64,000 bases of DNA from a bacterium. Its GTDB lineage: Bacteria > Vulcanimicrobiota > Vulcanimicrobiia > Vulcanimicrobiales > SCRA01. Position numbers and translations under genes: made by a program. Shown piece after piece: positions 23,762-32,881 of the stretch; position 1 is the stretch's first letter; each line of letters opens with the position of its first letter. A model generated the notes under the pieces. It was not told where the DNA came from. It searched no databases and saw only the letters and a list, made by a program, of their open reading frames with translations. The stretch is taken from the NCBI GenBank assembly GCA_004298675.1, contig SCRI01000080.1:1-64000 (forward strand), given 5' to 3'.

Positions 23762-26700
23762 TCGGCATGTTCCTGCGGCGGCCGGTGCTCACGGCCGTCT
23801 GCTCGCTCATCATTTTGATCGCCGGCGCGGTGGTGGTGCCGACCCTGCCGATCGCGCAGTATCCACGCATCGCACCGCCCGTGGTCACCGTGAATGCGGC
23901 GTACATCGGCGCCGATGCCCAGACGGTGGAGTCGGCCGTCACGACACCGCTGGAGCAGGCCATCAACGGGGTGGAGGGGCTGCGCTACATCTCCTCCACC
24001 AGCTCGAACAACGGCGGTTCGACGATTACCTGCACCTTCCGGTTGGGGACCAATCTCGAGACCGCCACGACGGACGTGCAGAACGCGGTGCAGTCGGCCA
24101 TGGGACGTCTGCCTGACGCCGTGAAGCAGACCGGCGTCACCGTTTCCAAGAACGCCGGCACGTTCGTGATGGCGATCGCGCTGGTCTCCGACACCCCCAA
24201 GTACGGTCCGCTCTTTCTCAGCAACTACGCCGACTTGAACCTGGTCAACGCGCTCAAGCGCGTCGCCGGCGTGAGTGACGTGCGCGTCTTCGGCTCGGGC
24301 CGTTACGCCATGCGGATCTGGATCGATCCCCGCAAGCTGGCGCAATACGGTTTGGCCGCTTCCGACGTAATCGGCGCCCTGGAGGAGCAGAACGTCAACG
24401 TTGCCGCCGGTGCCATCGGCTCTCAGCCCGCGCCGGCGAACCAGCCGTACACCTATACCGTGCGCGCCGTGGGGCGGCTGACCTCACCCGATCAATTCCG
24501 CCAGATCGTGCTGCGTGCCGCCGGCAATGGCGGCTACGTGCGCTTGGGCGACGTGGCGAAGATCGACCTGGGCTCCGAGAGCTACGACAACGCGATCCGC
24601 TTCGACGGCAATACCAACTCGATCGGCCTGGGAGTCTTGCAGCTGCCCACAGCCAACGCGCTCAGCGTCAGCCAAGCAGTGCGTGCCCAGATGAACGAGT
24701 TGGCCAAGGCGTTCCCGCCGGGCGTGCACTATGAGATCGCCTTCGACACCTCGGTCTTCGTGCACGAGTCGATCAAGGAAGTGCTCTTCACGCTCCTGTT
24801 CTCGATCGTGCTGGTGATCCTGGTGATCTATCTGTTCTTACAGGATCCGCGCGCCACGCTCATCCCGGCCGTCAGCATTCCGGTGTCGCTGATCGGCACG
24901 TTCATGATCATGAAGCTCTTCGGCTTCACGATCAACACGATCACGCTCTTCGGATTGACGTTGGCCACCGGGCTGGTGGTCGACGACGCCATCGTGGTCA
25001 TCGAAAATATCGCGCGCTTCATTCAAGAGAAGAAGATGGGCGGCATCAAGGGCGCCGAGGCCGCGATGCACGAGGTACAGGGCGCCGTGGTGGCATCCTC
25101 GCTGGTGCTGATCTCCGTCTTCGTGCCGGTGGCGTTCTTCCCGGGCACGACGGGCCAGCTCTACAAGCAGTTCGCCTTGACGATCGCCGCCTCGATCTCG
25201 ATCTCGTTGTTCGTCTCGCTCTCGCTCTCGCCGATGCTCTCCTCACGGCTCTTCCGGGAGCAGCACGAGTCGCACTTCCCGCCCTTCGTGTGGTTCAATC
25301 GCGGTCTCTCGGCCTTCCGCGCGCGTTACCGCCGGCTGCTGCCGGTGTTGCTGCGCGCTCGCTGGGCGGTCTTCGGCGTCTTCGTGCTGGCGTTGGCGTT
25401 GACCGGCTGGCTCTTCAAGACCACACCAACGGCCTTCATCCCCGACGAGGACCAGGGCTACTTCATCGTCACGGAGCAGGCGCCTGAAGGTACGTCGCTG
25501 GGCAACGAGATGAAGATCGCCGACCGGGTCGAGCGCATCATCCGCCAGCAGCCGGAGGTGCAGCACATCTTCGACGTGGCCGGCTTCAGCTTCACGGGTA
25601 GCGAGCCCAACCGCGGCATCATGTTCGTCAACCTCAAGCCGTGGGCGCAGCGCCAAGGCTCCGGGCACACGCTCAGCGCCATCTTGGGGCGCCTGCGCGG
25701 CCCGCTCTTCGGCCTCGCCGGCGCGCAAGTTTTCGCTTTCAATCCACCTGCCATTCAAGGTGTGGGGAACTTTGGCGGTTTTCAGTACGAGTTGGAAGAC
25801 CGCGGCAACGTCGGTCTGCCCGCGCTGACCGGCACGGCCTTTGGTTACATGATGCAGGGTAACCGTGACCCCGATCTCTCCAGCGTCTTCACGACCTTCC
25901 GCATCGACTCGCCGCAGCTGCTGCTCAACGTCGACCGCGACAAAGCCAAGGCGGTTGGGGTCTCGCTCTCCGATCTCTTCGGTACGCTGCAGGCGGAGCT
26001 CGGTTCCGTCTACGTCAACGACTTCAACTACCTCAGCCGCTCGTACCGCGTCTACGTGCAGGCCGACGAGCCGTATCGCGGCCGTATCGCCTCGCTCGGC
26101 GACCTGTACGTGCGCTCGAGCGCGGGCGGCATCGCCCCGGTGACGGAGTTCGTGAGCCCTGTCATTCAAAAGGGGGCGCCGATCATCAACCACTACAACC
26201 TCTATCGTTCGATCGAGATCAACGGGCAGCCGGCGCCGGGTAAGGGCACCGGGCAAGCGATCGCGGCGATGGAGCAGTTGGCACAGCGGATCGATCCATC
26301 CGGCGTCGCGTACGAATGGTCGGGCCTCTCGCTCGACGAGATCGAGGCAGGCTTCCTGACGATGCTGATCTTCGCGCTGGGCATCCTCTTCACGTTCCTG
26401 GTGCTCTCGGCGCAGTACGAGAGCTTCGCCGATCCGCTGATCGTACTGCTGGCCGTGCCGGCGGCGCTCTTGGGCGCGCTCCTGCTGCTCGGATTGCGTC
26501 ACATTCCGAGCGATGCCTACGCGCAAGTGGGCTACGTGATGTTGATCGGCCTGGCTAGCAAGAATGCGATTCTGATCGTCGAGTTCGCCAACGAACAACT
26601 GCGCGAAGGTGCGGACATCGTCACCGCCGCTTCGCGCGCCGCCCAAACGCGGCTGCGGCCGATCCTCATGACGTCGATTGCCTTCGTGGTGGCGGTTTTG

Positions 26701-26931
26701 CCGTTGGTCTTCGCCAGCGGCGCCGGTGCCAACGCGCGCCATTCGCTGGGTACGGTGGTCTGCGGCGGCATGCTGCTGGCCACGTTCCTCAACCTCGCGA
26801 TCACGCCGGTCATCTACGTGATCGTCAAGTCGGCCTCGCGGCGCGGCCGCGAGCTGTTCGGCCGTGGCCGTAACGGCCAGGCGCGCGCGCTGGAAGAAGA
26901 GCCGGTGCCGGTGGGCGAGGGGCACCAGTAG
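23758..26931 (+). CDS. RND multidrug efflux transporter, AcrB/HAE1 type
   Basis: 1057 residues, the normal length for the hydrophobe/amphiphile efflux branch. It has the N-terminal RRPVLTAVCSLIILIAG helix, VTTPLEQAINGVEGLRYISS, the proton-relay aspartate pair in GLVVDDAIVVIENI (fourth membrane helix) and the partner lysine in IGLASKNAILIVEFA (tenth helix). Two large periplasmic loops with porter and docking domains follow the usual duplicated plan. It exports small lipophilic compounds with proton antiport; substrates cannot be predicted. Confidence 0.95.
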   Translation: MIGMFLRRPVLTAVCSLIILIAGAVVVPTLPIAQYPRIAPPVVTVNAAYIGADAQTVESAVTTPLEQAINGVEGLRYISSTSSNNGGSTITCTFRLGTNLETATTDVQNAVQSAMGRLPDAVKQTGVTVSKNAGTFVMAIALVSDTPKYGPLFLSNYADLNLVNALKRVAGVSDVRVFGSGRYAMRIWIDPRKLAQYGLAASDVIGALEEQNVNVAAGAIGSQPAPANQPYTYTVRAVGRLTSPDQFRQIVLRAAGNGGYVRLGDVAKIDLGSESYDNAIRFDGNTNSIGLGVLQLPTANALSVSQAVRAQMNELAKAFPPGVHYEIAFDTSVFVHESIKEVLFTLLFSIVLVILVIYLFLQDPRATLIPAVSIPVSLIGTFMIMKLFGFTINTITLFGLTLATGLVVDDAIVVIENIARFIQEKKMGGIKGAEAAMHEVQGAVVASSLVLISVFVPVAFFPGTTGQLYKQFALTIAASISISLFVSLSLSPMLSSRLFREQHESHFPPFVWFNRGLSAFRARYRRLLPVLLRARWAVFGVFVLALALTGWLFKTTPTAFIPDEDQGYFIVTEQAPEGTSLGNEMKIADRVERIIRQQPEVQHIFDVAGFSFTGSEPNRGIMFVNLKPWAQRQGSGHTLSAILGRLRGPLFGLAGAQVFAFNPPAIQGVGNFGGFQYELEDRGNVGLPALTGTAFGYMMQGNRDPDLSSVFTTFRIDSPQLLLNVDRDKAKAVGVSLSDLFGTLQAELGSVYVNDFNYLSRSYRVYVQADEPYRGRIASLGDLYVRSSAGGIAPVTEFVSPVIQKGAPIINHYNLYRSIEINGQPAPGKGTGQAIAAMEQLAQRIDPSGVAYEWSGLSLDEIEAGFLTMLIFALGILFTFLVLSAQYESFADPLIVLLAVPAALLGALLLLGLRHIPSDAYAQVGYVMLIGLASKNAILIVEFANEQLREGADIVTAASRAAQTRLRPILMTSIAFVVAVLPLVFASGAGANARHSLGTVVCGGMLLATFLNLAITPVIYVIVKSASRRGRELFGRGRNGQARALEEEPVPVGEGHQ

Positions 26932-26948
26932 CGCGGCGGCGAAGCGGC

Positions 26949-27494
26949 ATGCGTATGACCGGCACCGACTACGATCTGTTGGAGCAGCAAGTGGCCTCGC
27001 TCTTCGAGAGCGAGCGCGATCTCATCGCCAATGCCGCGAACTTCTCCGCGTTCGTCTTCCACGAACTGCCGCTGGTGAACTGGGCCGGCTTCTACTTCCC
27101 TGACCGCGGGGATCTCTTGCTCGGACCGTTCGGCGGCAAACCCGCGTGCGTGCGCCTAGCCGCGGGACAGGGCGTGTGCGGTGCGGCGTTCACCTCCGGG
27201 ACCACCGTCGTCGTCGACGACGTCAACGCCTTCGCGGGTCACATCGCGTGCGACGCCGCCTCACGTTCGGAGATCGTGCTGCCGCTGCTGGTACGCGGCG
27301 GGGTGGCCGGCGTCTTCGACATCGATAGCCCCGTCGCGTCGCGCTTCACGCCGCGCGATCGCGCGGGGCTCGAGCGTTTGGTGACGCGCTTCGTGGCGCT
27401 GACGTGGTTCCCGGATGCGTATCCCTGGCGCCCGCCCGCCGAGCCGGAGTTGGCGCGCGGGGTTGACGTGGCAGGGAAGCCAGGTGTACCATAG
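26949..27494 (+). CDS. msrC: Free methionine-(R)-sulfoxide reductase, GAF-domain (fRMsr)
   Basis: 181 residues forming a GAF domain that reduces free methionine-R-sulfoxide. The catalytic cysteines are present: Cys67 (GKPACVRL), Cys77 (GVCGAAF) and Cys101 (HIACDAASRSEIVLP), as in the yeast and E. coli enzymes. ATG 26949 or 26955 starts it. It is 17 bases after the RND gene on the same strand, so probably in the same transcript, and the M-box riboswitch begins just after its stop. Confidence 0.92.
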   Translation: MRMTGTDYDLLEQQVASLFESERDLIANAANFSAFVFHELPLVNWAGFYFPDRGDLLLGPFGGKPACVRLAAGQGVCGAAFTSGTTVVVDDVNAFAGHIACDAASRSEIVLPLLVRGGVAGVFDIDSPVASRFTPRDRAGLERLVTRFVALTWFPDAYPWRPPAEPELARGVDVAGKPGVP

Positions 27495-27500
27495 GCCGGT

Positions 27501-27661
27501 ATCCTCGTTAGGCGAGGCGTCTACACGATGACATGCCGCTGCCCGGAAAGGTCGAGAGACCCCAACGGGTGACCAGGCACCGCCGAATCAAGGCGTTACC
27601 TAATGCGGCTGAGGCCTTCGGGACTCTATAGCGTGTGGTGCTGAAGCTCGACGTTGAGGAA
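27501..27661 (+). promoter_or_regulatory. M-box (ykoK-type) magnesium riboswitch
   Basis: The sequence carries the conserved M-box blocks in order: CGTTAGGCGAGGC (27506-27518), GCCGCTGCCCGGAAA (27555-27569), AGAGACCCCAACGGG (27575-27589), ACCAGGCA, TTACCTAATGCGGCTGA (27597-27613) and GTGCTGAAGCTC (27638-27649), with the closing stem CCTC (27503-27506) / GAGG (27656-27659). This class binds Mg2+ and lowers expression of downstream genes when magnesium is plentiful. No magnesium transporter follows; the next genes are a small ORF, an outer-membrane barrel and a PAP2 phosphatase. Confidence 0.9.
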
Positions 27662-27693
27662 GAAGCCGGACCCGAATCCGGTCGATTTCTTGA

Positions 27694-27725
27694 CCGTCGG
27701 ACGCGAGGAGCGCCGACGGTTTTTT
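27694..27725 (+). terminator. Intrinsic terminator, probably the M-box expression platform
   Basis: CCGTCGG (27694-27700) pairs with CCGACGG (27713-27719), with an inner CGC/GCG extension, followed by six T (27720-27725). An alternative stem CGGTC...GACCG just upstream shares bases with the first arm and could act as antiterminator. This fits Mg2+-controlled transcription termination. Confidence 0.85.
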
Positions 27726-27839
27726 GTTGCCGTGAGAGAGGGGGTGATGATCCGCCGTGGACGGCAGTTCCAGTAGTACCTTGCGCTGCGCGCCCGCGCG
27801 GCGCGCAACCTAATGTTTAAATAAGGATGAAGACGTGTC

Positions 27840-28019
27840 ATGTCGTTCTCTGTTTTTGCGCGCTCGCTGAGCGTGCGGCGCCGTATGCGCGCCATGTTTG
27901 CCGAGCCGGAGCGCCAACGAGCCGATCGCTACGATCGCGCCTCGACGTGGGCTGAGCGCCCCTCATACGAGCCGCCGGCCAAGTCGCGCCTCTACCTCTG
28001 GGTTCCGCACATTCGCTAG
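27840..28019 (+). CDS. Small basic protein of 59 residues downstream of the M-box
   Basis: ATG 27840 to TAG 28019 encodes 59 residues: an Arg-rich amphipathic N-terminal part (RSLSVRRRMRAMF), a hydrophilic centre (EPERQRADRYDRASTWAERP) and a C-terminal RLYLWVPHIR. AAGGA lies 12 bases upstream of the ATG. It ends nine bases before the outer-membrane-protein start, so it is probably cotranscribed under the riboswitch. Regulatory small proteins are common behind Mg2+ leaders, but no homologue was recognised. Confidence 0.5.
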   Translation: MSFSVFARSLSVRRRMRAMFAEPERQRADRYDRASTWAERPSYEPPAKSRLYLWVPHIR

Positions 28020-28028
28020 AATCCGAAC

Positions 28029-29912
28029 GTGAAGAAGGTTATCGGGCTTCTGGCGCTGCTCTTCCTCTGCCTCACCGCAGCGGCATTGGCAGCGGATACG
28101 GTGGCGCCGGAAGCGCCGCCTTCGCCGCGGCCGGGGACGTTCGTACTGCACCTCGATCAGCGGATAGTGCTCATCGATCAAACGACGAGCGGCCCGGGCG
28201 TCACGCCGCCCGAAGGGTCCGGCTTCATCAACGGCTCACCGGCCTCGCCGCTGACGCCGTACGATACGTTCTCGAGCGCGCCGCTGACGCCGGGCGTCGC
28301 CGGCGTCGCGCAGCTTCTGCTTGCGCCAACGTACGTGGGGCGCCGTTTCGACGTCGCCGCGACACTGGGCGCAGGCTACGTGCGCGGCAGCACGACCAAC
28401 GCCGCCTACTGGAGTGGGGCGCTGCTGCCAGGCCTGAGCCCGCATCTGGGCGCGCAGGCGCTGCCGTACCGCGTCGTGTTTCCAACGCAGGCCGGGCAGG
28501 ACGACGGCGCCGCCGCGCGCGCGTCGCTGCTCTCGTTCTCCGTCTCCGCACGCGACGGCAGTTTGGCGCTGCGCGGCGGCTGGTTCGATCTGCAGCAGAC
28601 CGAGCGCTTTGTCTTCGCGCCCCCCGCGCTCACGAACGTGACGCCGGCCATCGGCCTCGCGACGACCGAATCGCTGGGCGGGGGAGCGCCAACGCTGGAC
28701 TGGTGGACGCCGGATTCGCCGGCGCTTCCGCTGCACGGTGTCGATCTCGTTGCGCGCCACGCGCTGGGGACGCTCGAGTTGACGGACGCAGCGCTGCCCG
28801 CGCTGCCCGGTACCTCGGCGCGCTTGACTGCGGCGTCACTGGTGATCGATCACGGCGAGGGAACGCGCTGGTCGGCGCAGATGGCGCACGTGGTGACGGG
28901 CGGCGATCTGGTGTCCACCACGGTCCTCTTCGGCGGCGACGCGCAACTGCTGCCGACGCCGCAGGGCAATCTCCCGTTGAGTCAAATCGGCGGCCAGCGC
29001 GAGAGCGTGTTCGGCGTGCGCGCAGCGTTCCACGTGGCGCGCGCTCTGAGCGGTGTGGTGGAGCTGGCGCGCTCGACCTACGCCGCCGATCACGTCGCAC
29101 AACCTGGTACTGGGAAACCGGGCGGCTACGCCCATGCGGGCCTTGTGCACACGTTTGGGCGCGCGAGTCTGGCGCTGGACTGGTACCGGAACGAGCCCTA
29201 CTATGCCACCGTCATCCTGCCGTACGGCGCGCCGGAGAACGTGTGGAGCGTGGCGTGGTCGTGGCCGGGGCAGTGGCTGAAGTCGAACTACCAGATGATC
29301 GACAACAGCGTGGCCAACGTCAACCGCCAAGGGTATCGCGTGGGGTACGCGCTCTCCGGTGGGCCGCTCGAGCTGGCGCTCTCGGCCGCGCGCTTCGCGC
29401 AGATCGATCCCATCACCACGGCCGCTGCCGCCACTACCGGATTCGTGGATGGCTTCTATCTGCCGCAGGACCCCGCGGCCGCGACGCTTGGGCGCCAGCA
29501 GCAGTTCGCGCTATGGGCGGCCTGGCACGCGCGCTTTGGCGACGTGACGCTCGATTACGTCGACGACACCATGCATCGCGCGGCAGTAGCGCGTGCCCCC
29601 GCGGACGCCGTTTCCTACGACGCGCCCGAGCTTGCGCTGACGCTAGCGCATCACTTCAACGCACGCTTCTTGGCTGCGACGAGCCTGGCACGCTATGCCA
29701 TGCGTGGCAGCTTCGCGCAAGGCGCCGCGACCAACGTGGACTTCGCGCAGCGCGTGGCCGTGGCGGGGCTGCAGTATCGCGAGGGCGCGCACACCGCCAC
29801 GCTGGTGGAGTTCCGGCGCAGCGCGTTCGCGGGACTGCCGATCGCTGGCGGCGGGCTCTCACCCAACTTCACGGGCAGCCTGCTGATCGTGGAGCAGCGG
29901 ATCCGATATTAG
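28029..29912 (+). CDS. Predicted outer-membrane beta-barrel protein under the M-box
   Basis: 627 residues with an export signal (VIGLLALLFLCLTAAALA). The mature sequence consists of alternating amphipathic strands (SLALRGGWFDLQ, GYAHAGLVHTFGRASLALDWY, TATLVEFRRSAF) and ends with strand LLIVEQRIRY, whose terminal aromatic residue is the outer-membrane insertion signal. The start is GTG 28029, close behind the 59-residue ORF; the PAP2 gene starts two bases after the stop. It could be a porin for magnesium or another solute, given the riboswitch. Confidence 0.8.
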   Translation: MKKVIGLLALLFLCLTAAALAADTVAPEAPPSPRPGTFVLHLDQRIVLIDQTTSGPGVTPPEGSGFINGSPASPLTPYDTFSSAPLTPGVAGVAQLLLAPTYVGRRFDVAATLGAGYVRGSTTNAAYWSGALLPGLSPHLGAQALPYRVVFPTQAGQDDGAAARASLLSFSVSARDGSLALRGGWFDLQQTERFVFAPPALTNVTPAIGLATTESLGGGAPTLDWWTPDSPALPLHGVDLVARHALGTLELTDAALPALPGTSARLTAASLVIDHGEGTRWSAQMAHVVTGGDLVSTTVLFGGDAQLLPTPQGNLPLSQIGGQRESVFGVRAAFHVARALSGVVELARSTYAADHVAQPGTGKPGGYAHAGLVHTFGRASLALDWYRNEPYYATVILPYGAPENVWSVAWSWPGQWLKSNYQMIDNSVANVNRQGYRVGYALSGGPLELALSAARFAQIDPITTAAAATTGFVDGFYLPQDPAAATLGRQQQFALWAAWHARFGDVTLDYVDDTMHRAAVARAPADAVSYDAPELALTLAHHFNARFLAATSLARYAMRGSFAQGAATNVDFAQRVAVAGLQYREGAHTATLVEFRRSAFAGLPIAGGGLSPNFTGSLLIVEQRIRY

Positions 29913-29914
29913 CC

Positions 29915-30580
29915 ATGAACGCGCCGCATACCGCACGGTCGCTGCTGCGCCGGGCGGCAACCCAGATCGGTCTCCCAGTGCTCGCCGTCTGCCTGTTGAC
30001 ACTGTTTGGCCTCGCCAAGCTGACCGAAGACGTCTTCGAGCAGGAGACGCACCGCTTCGACGTGGGCGCGCTTTTGTGGATCCACCACTTTGCGACTGCC
30101 GGAGCCGATCACATCGCGCTGGGATTGACATTCCTCGGAAACCCCATCTGGGTCATCGCGGTCATCGTGGTGAGTTTCGCCCTGTTGTGGCTGGCCGGCT
30201 GGCGCTCGGAGGCGCTGATGCTTCTGGTTGCGTGCGCCGGCGCATTCGCGCTCGACGTAGGGCTCAAACTGTCGTTTAGACGTGAGCGACCGGCGCTGTG
30301 GCCGCAGCTCGTCTCCGAGACGTCCTACAGTTACCCCAGCGGTCATGCGTTGTTCTCGCTCGTACTCTACGGCTTCTTAGCCTATGTGGTGGCGTCGCGC
30401 TTTCCGCGCGTGGCTTGGCTCTCGTACGGTGGCGCGGGCGCCCTCGTGATTGGAATTGGAGCTAGCCGTTTGTACCTCGGCGTCCACTGGCCGAGTGATG
30501 TCATGGCTGGACTCGCCGTAGGGCTCCTTTGGCTCGTAACCTGCATCGCGTTGCTGCGGTCCGCAGGTCGCGCGGCATGA
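29915..30580 (+). CDS. PAP2-family membrane phosphatase
   Basis: 221 residues with six membrane segments and a complete acid-phosphatase triad: KLSFRRERP (Lys118-Arg125-Pro126), YPSGH (141-144) and SRLYLGVHWPSD (Ser184 to Asp195). Such enzymes dephosphorylate undecaprenyl pyrophosphate, phosphatidylglycerophosphate or related lipids on the outer face of the inner membrane. ATG 29915 is two bases after the barrel gene stop, so it should share the M-box transcript; this suggests envelope remodelling when Mg2+ is low. Confidence 0.92.
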   Translation: MNAPHTARSLLRRAATQIGLPVLAVCLLTLFGLAKLTEDVFEQETHRFDVGALLWIHHFATAGADHIALGLTFLGNPIWVIAVIVVSFALLWLAGWRSEALMLLVACAGAFALDVGLKLSFRRERPALWPQLVSETSYSYPSGHALFSLVLYGFLAYVVASRFPRVAWLSYGGAGALVIGIGASRLYLGVHWPSDVMAGLAVGLLWLVTCIALLRSAGRAA

Positions 30581-30602
30581 CGTCGAGCTAGAACGTGCGC
30601 CG

Positions 30603-31754
30603 CTACGTTGCGCGCGTCTTCCCGGGCAGGAGGAACGGGCGCGCGATCTGCACGATCAAGCCGATCCAGGCGACGAATGCGAACCAGCCCGCGAGCGGCG
30701 CGAGCGCCGGCGGCGCGAAGGCATACCAGAGCCCGCCGGCGAGCCAGAACGCGAGAATGGCGTGCCCCAACTGCGTTTGATTCATCTCGCCCAGCATGGG
30801 GATGTTGCGGGTTCCCTCCAGGCGCGAGCGGCGCATCCACCAGATGAACGGGATGATGCGCTGGATGTAGCCCACCACGGCCGTGCCGACGAAGAGCCAG
30901 AGCGCGAACACGGCCGCGGTCTCCATCGCGCCCGCGAGCGCCGTGAAGACCGCGCTGCAGCCGAACAACCCGGAGGCCAGCGCGTAGAGCAGGGTCTCGC
31001 GCTGGTAGGCGGGGTTGCGGTTCTTCGCCACGACCCCGAGATTGAAGGCGAACGCCAACGCCGCCACCGCCAAGAGCGGCATCCCCACGCGCGGCAGCAG
31101 CGCGGCGAGGATGGCCGCGGCGGCGACGGCGATCTCCAGCCACAGCGCACGCGGTTCGAGGCTGAAGCGCTCGAACATGCGCAGCAGGCGAAAGGTCACG
31201 GCTACGATCAGCGTGCCGAAGAAGGCGGCCAGGCCGAAGGTTGCGTGGATGCCGACCAGCGCGCCGGCGTTGAGGCCGCCCGCGCCCAGTGCGACCGCGA
31301 TGCCAAGCGCGGCGGTGACGACGAAGCCACCCAGCGCGAGCGCGGCGCCGCGCGCGGTGATGGCCGGCGAGCCCTCACGCAACGTCGCCGCGAGAATGCC
31401 GCTTTGCAGTAGGACGCCCGCGACGTGCAGCACGCCACCCGCTGTCACGAAGTCGAACTTGCCGAGCGTGAAGCCCGCGACCAGGAGCACCGTGCCCGCG
31501 AGTGCGAGCGGGAGATGGATGAAGCCGAAGGGGACGCCGCGCAGCTGCCGCATGCCCACGACCGGCACGAATTGGTAGAGCGCCCCCATGGCGATGGTGG
31601 CGAAGGAGCCCACGGCCACCAGATGCAGGATCGCGAGCGGCGTCAGCAGACGCAACGCCAGCGCAACTGCCGCGCAGCCGAGCGCCAGGATTCCCGCGGC
31701 AAAGAACAAGAGCGGGAGATACGGCGTGGGAACGGTCGTGCTCTTGGCGCTCAT
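30603..31754 (-). CDS. Polytopic membrane protein, possibly NnrS or heme-copper oxidase subunit I-like
   Basis: 383 residues with about eleven to twelve membrane segments, e.g. YLPLLFFAAGILALGCAAVAL, AILHLVAVGSFATIAMGALYQ, IHLPLALAGTVLLVAGF and TAAVFALWLFVGTAVVGYIQ. Histidines occur in several helices (LHLVAVG, FIHLPLAL, LHVAGVL, IHATFGLAAFFGT), as in heme-binding subunit-I-like proteins and NnrS. The match to either family is only by outline. ATG 31754 starts the hydrophobic domain directly after a short polar tail. It is divergent from the nitrilase gene. Confidence 0.72.
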   Translation of the reverse strand: MSAKSTTVPTPYLPLLFFAAGILALGCAAVALALRLLTPLAILHLVAVGSFATIAMGALYQFVPVVGMRQLRGVPFGFIHLPLALAGTVLLVAGFTLGKFDFVTAGGVLHVAGVLLQSGILAATLREGSPAITARGAALALGGFVVTAALGIAVALGAGGLNAGALVGIHATFGLAAFFGTLIVAVTFRLLRMFERFSLEPRALWLEIAVAAAAILAALLPRVGMPLLAVAALAFAFNLGVVAKNRNPAYQRETLLYALASGLFGCSAVFTALAGAMETAAVFALWLFVGTAVVGYIQRIIPFIWWMRRSRLEGTRNIPMLGEMNQTQLGHAILAFWLAGGLWYAFAPPALAPLAGWFAFVAWIGLIVQIARPFLLPGKTRAT

Positions 31755-31858
31755 GCGGGCATCACGCGCCGTTCGTTCGCGCCGCGGCCCAGCGCCCCTT
31801 CGCCCGGGGGATCGCTGCGCGCGCCGGTGAAGAGGCGTCCAAGAGAGGGACCTCAAGC

Positions 31859-32881
31859 ATGAACTATCCCAAGTTCAAAGCCGCCGCGGCCCATCTGTCG
31901 CCGGTCTTCCTGAACGCGGAGAAGACGGTGGCCAAGGCCTGCGACGCGATTCGCGAGGCCGCGCGCAACGGCGCGCAGTTGGTGACGCTGCCGGAGTCCT
32001 ACATTCCCGCGTTCCCGGTCTGGGCCGCGCTCTGGGCACCAATCTACAACCATGCGCACTTTCGTGCGCTGGTGGACAATTCGTTGCGCGTGCCGGGGCC
32101 GGAAGTGCAGCGCATCGCGGACACCGCGCGCGAGGCCGGCGTCTTCGTCTCGGTTGGACTCAGCGAGCGCAGCTCCGCCAGCATCGGCGGGCTCTGGAAC
32201 AGCAACCTCTTGATTTCCGACGAGGGCGTGCTGCTCAACCACCATCGCAAGCTCGTGCCGACGTTCTTCGAGAAGATGGTCTGGGCCGCTGGCGACGGTG
32301 CCGGGCTGCGCGTGGCCGAGACGCGGATCGGACGCATCGGTGCGCTCATCTGCGGCGAGAATACCAATCCGTTGGCGCGCTTCTCGTTGATGGCGCAGTC
32401 GGAGGAGGTGCACATCTCCACCTGGCCGCCGATCTGGCCGACGCGGCCGCCCAGCGACGGCCGCCGCTACGATATTGCGGCAGCCGTGCGCATCCGCGCC
32501 GGCGCTCACTCCTTTGAGGCCAAAGCCTTCAATATCGTGGTCTCCGGATTCATGGATGCGGCGATGCGCGACTATCTGGTCGACGTCGATTCCGGCGTGG
32601 GCGATCTGCTGGACCAGACGCCGCGCAGCGTCTCGATGTTCGTGGGCCCCGACGGTGCGCAGTTCGGCGAGAGCATCAGCGACGCCGAGGGCATCATCTA
32701 CGCCGACATCGACGTCGCGCTGTGCATCGAGCAGAAGCAGTTCCACGACGTTGCCTGCTACTACAACCGTTTCGACGTCTTCGATCTCAAGGTGGACCGC
32801 AAGCGGCTGGAGCCGATCGAGTTTGCCTCCAGTGCGCCGGGGACGGTGAGCGAGGACGAGGCCGCTCAAACACCCAGGTAG
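31859..32881 (+). CDS. Nitrilase-family carbon-nitrogen hydrolase
   Basis: 340 residues of the branch-1 nitrilase type (nitrile to carboxylate plus ammonia). Catalytic residues are Glu46 (TLPESYIP), Lys131 (HHRKLVPT) and Cys165 (ALICGENTNPLAR); the CGENTNPLAR block is characteristic of true nitrilases and cyanide-degrading enzymes. Length is typical. Its 3' end overlaps the convergent livF by 16 bases. The adjacent Liv-type importer may bring in an amide, nitrile-derived or amino-acid substrate, but this is unproven. Confidence 0.92.
   Translation: MNYPKFKAAAAHLSPVFLNAEKTVAKACDAIREAARNGAQLVTLPESYIPAFPVWAALWAPIYNHAHFRALVDNSLRVPGPEVQRIADTAREAGVFVSVGLSERSSASIGGLWNSNLLISDEGVLLNHHRKLVPTFFEKMVWAAGDGAGLRVAETRIGRIGALICGENTNPLARFSLMAQSEEVHISTWPPIWPTRPPSDGRRYDIAAAVRIRAGAHSFEAKAFNIVVSGFMDAAMRDYLVDVDSGVGDLLDQTPRSVSMFVGPDGAQFGESISDAEGIIYADIDVALCIEQKQFHDVACYYNRFDVFDLKVDRKRLEPIEFASSAPGTVSEDEAAQTPR

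Noticed and set aside
25243-26925. A 560-codon open frame antisense to the RND pump gene
   Set aside because: The pump is unmistakable, and the antisense product shows only low-complexity basic sequence.
28703-29914. Upstream extension of the PAP2 phosphatase frame through the barrel gene
   Set aside because: The conserved phosphatase starts at ATG 29915; the upstream part is the out-of-frame reading of the barrel gene.
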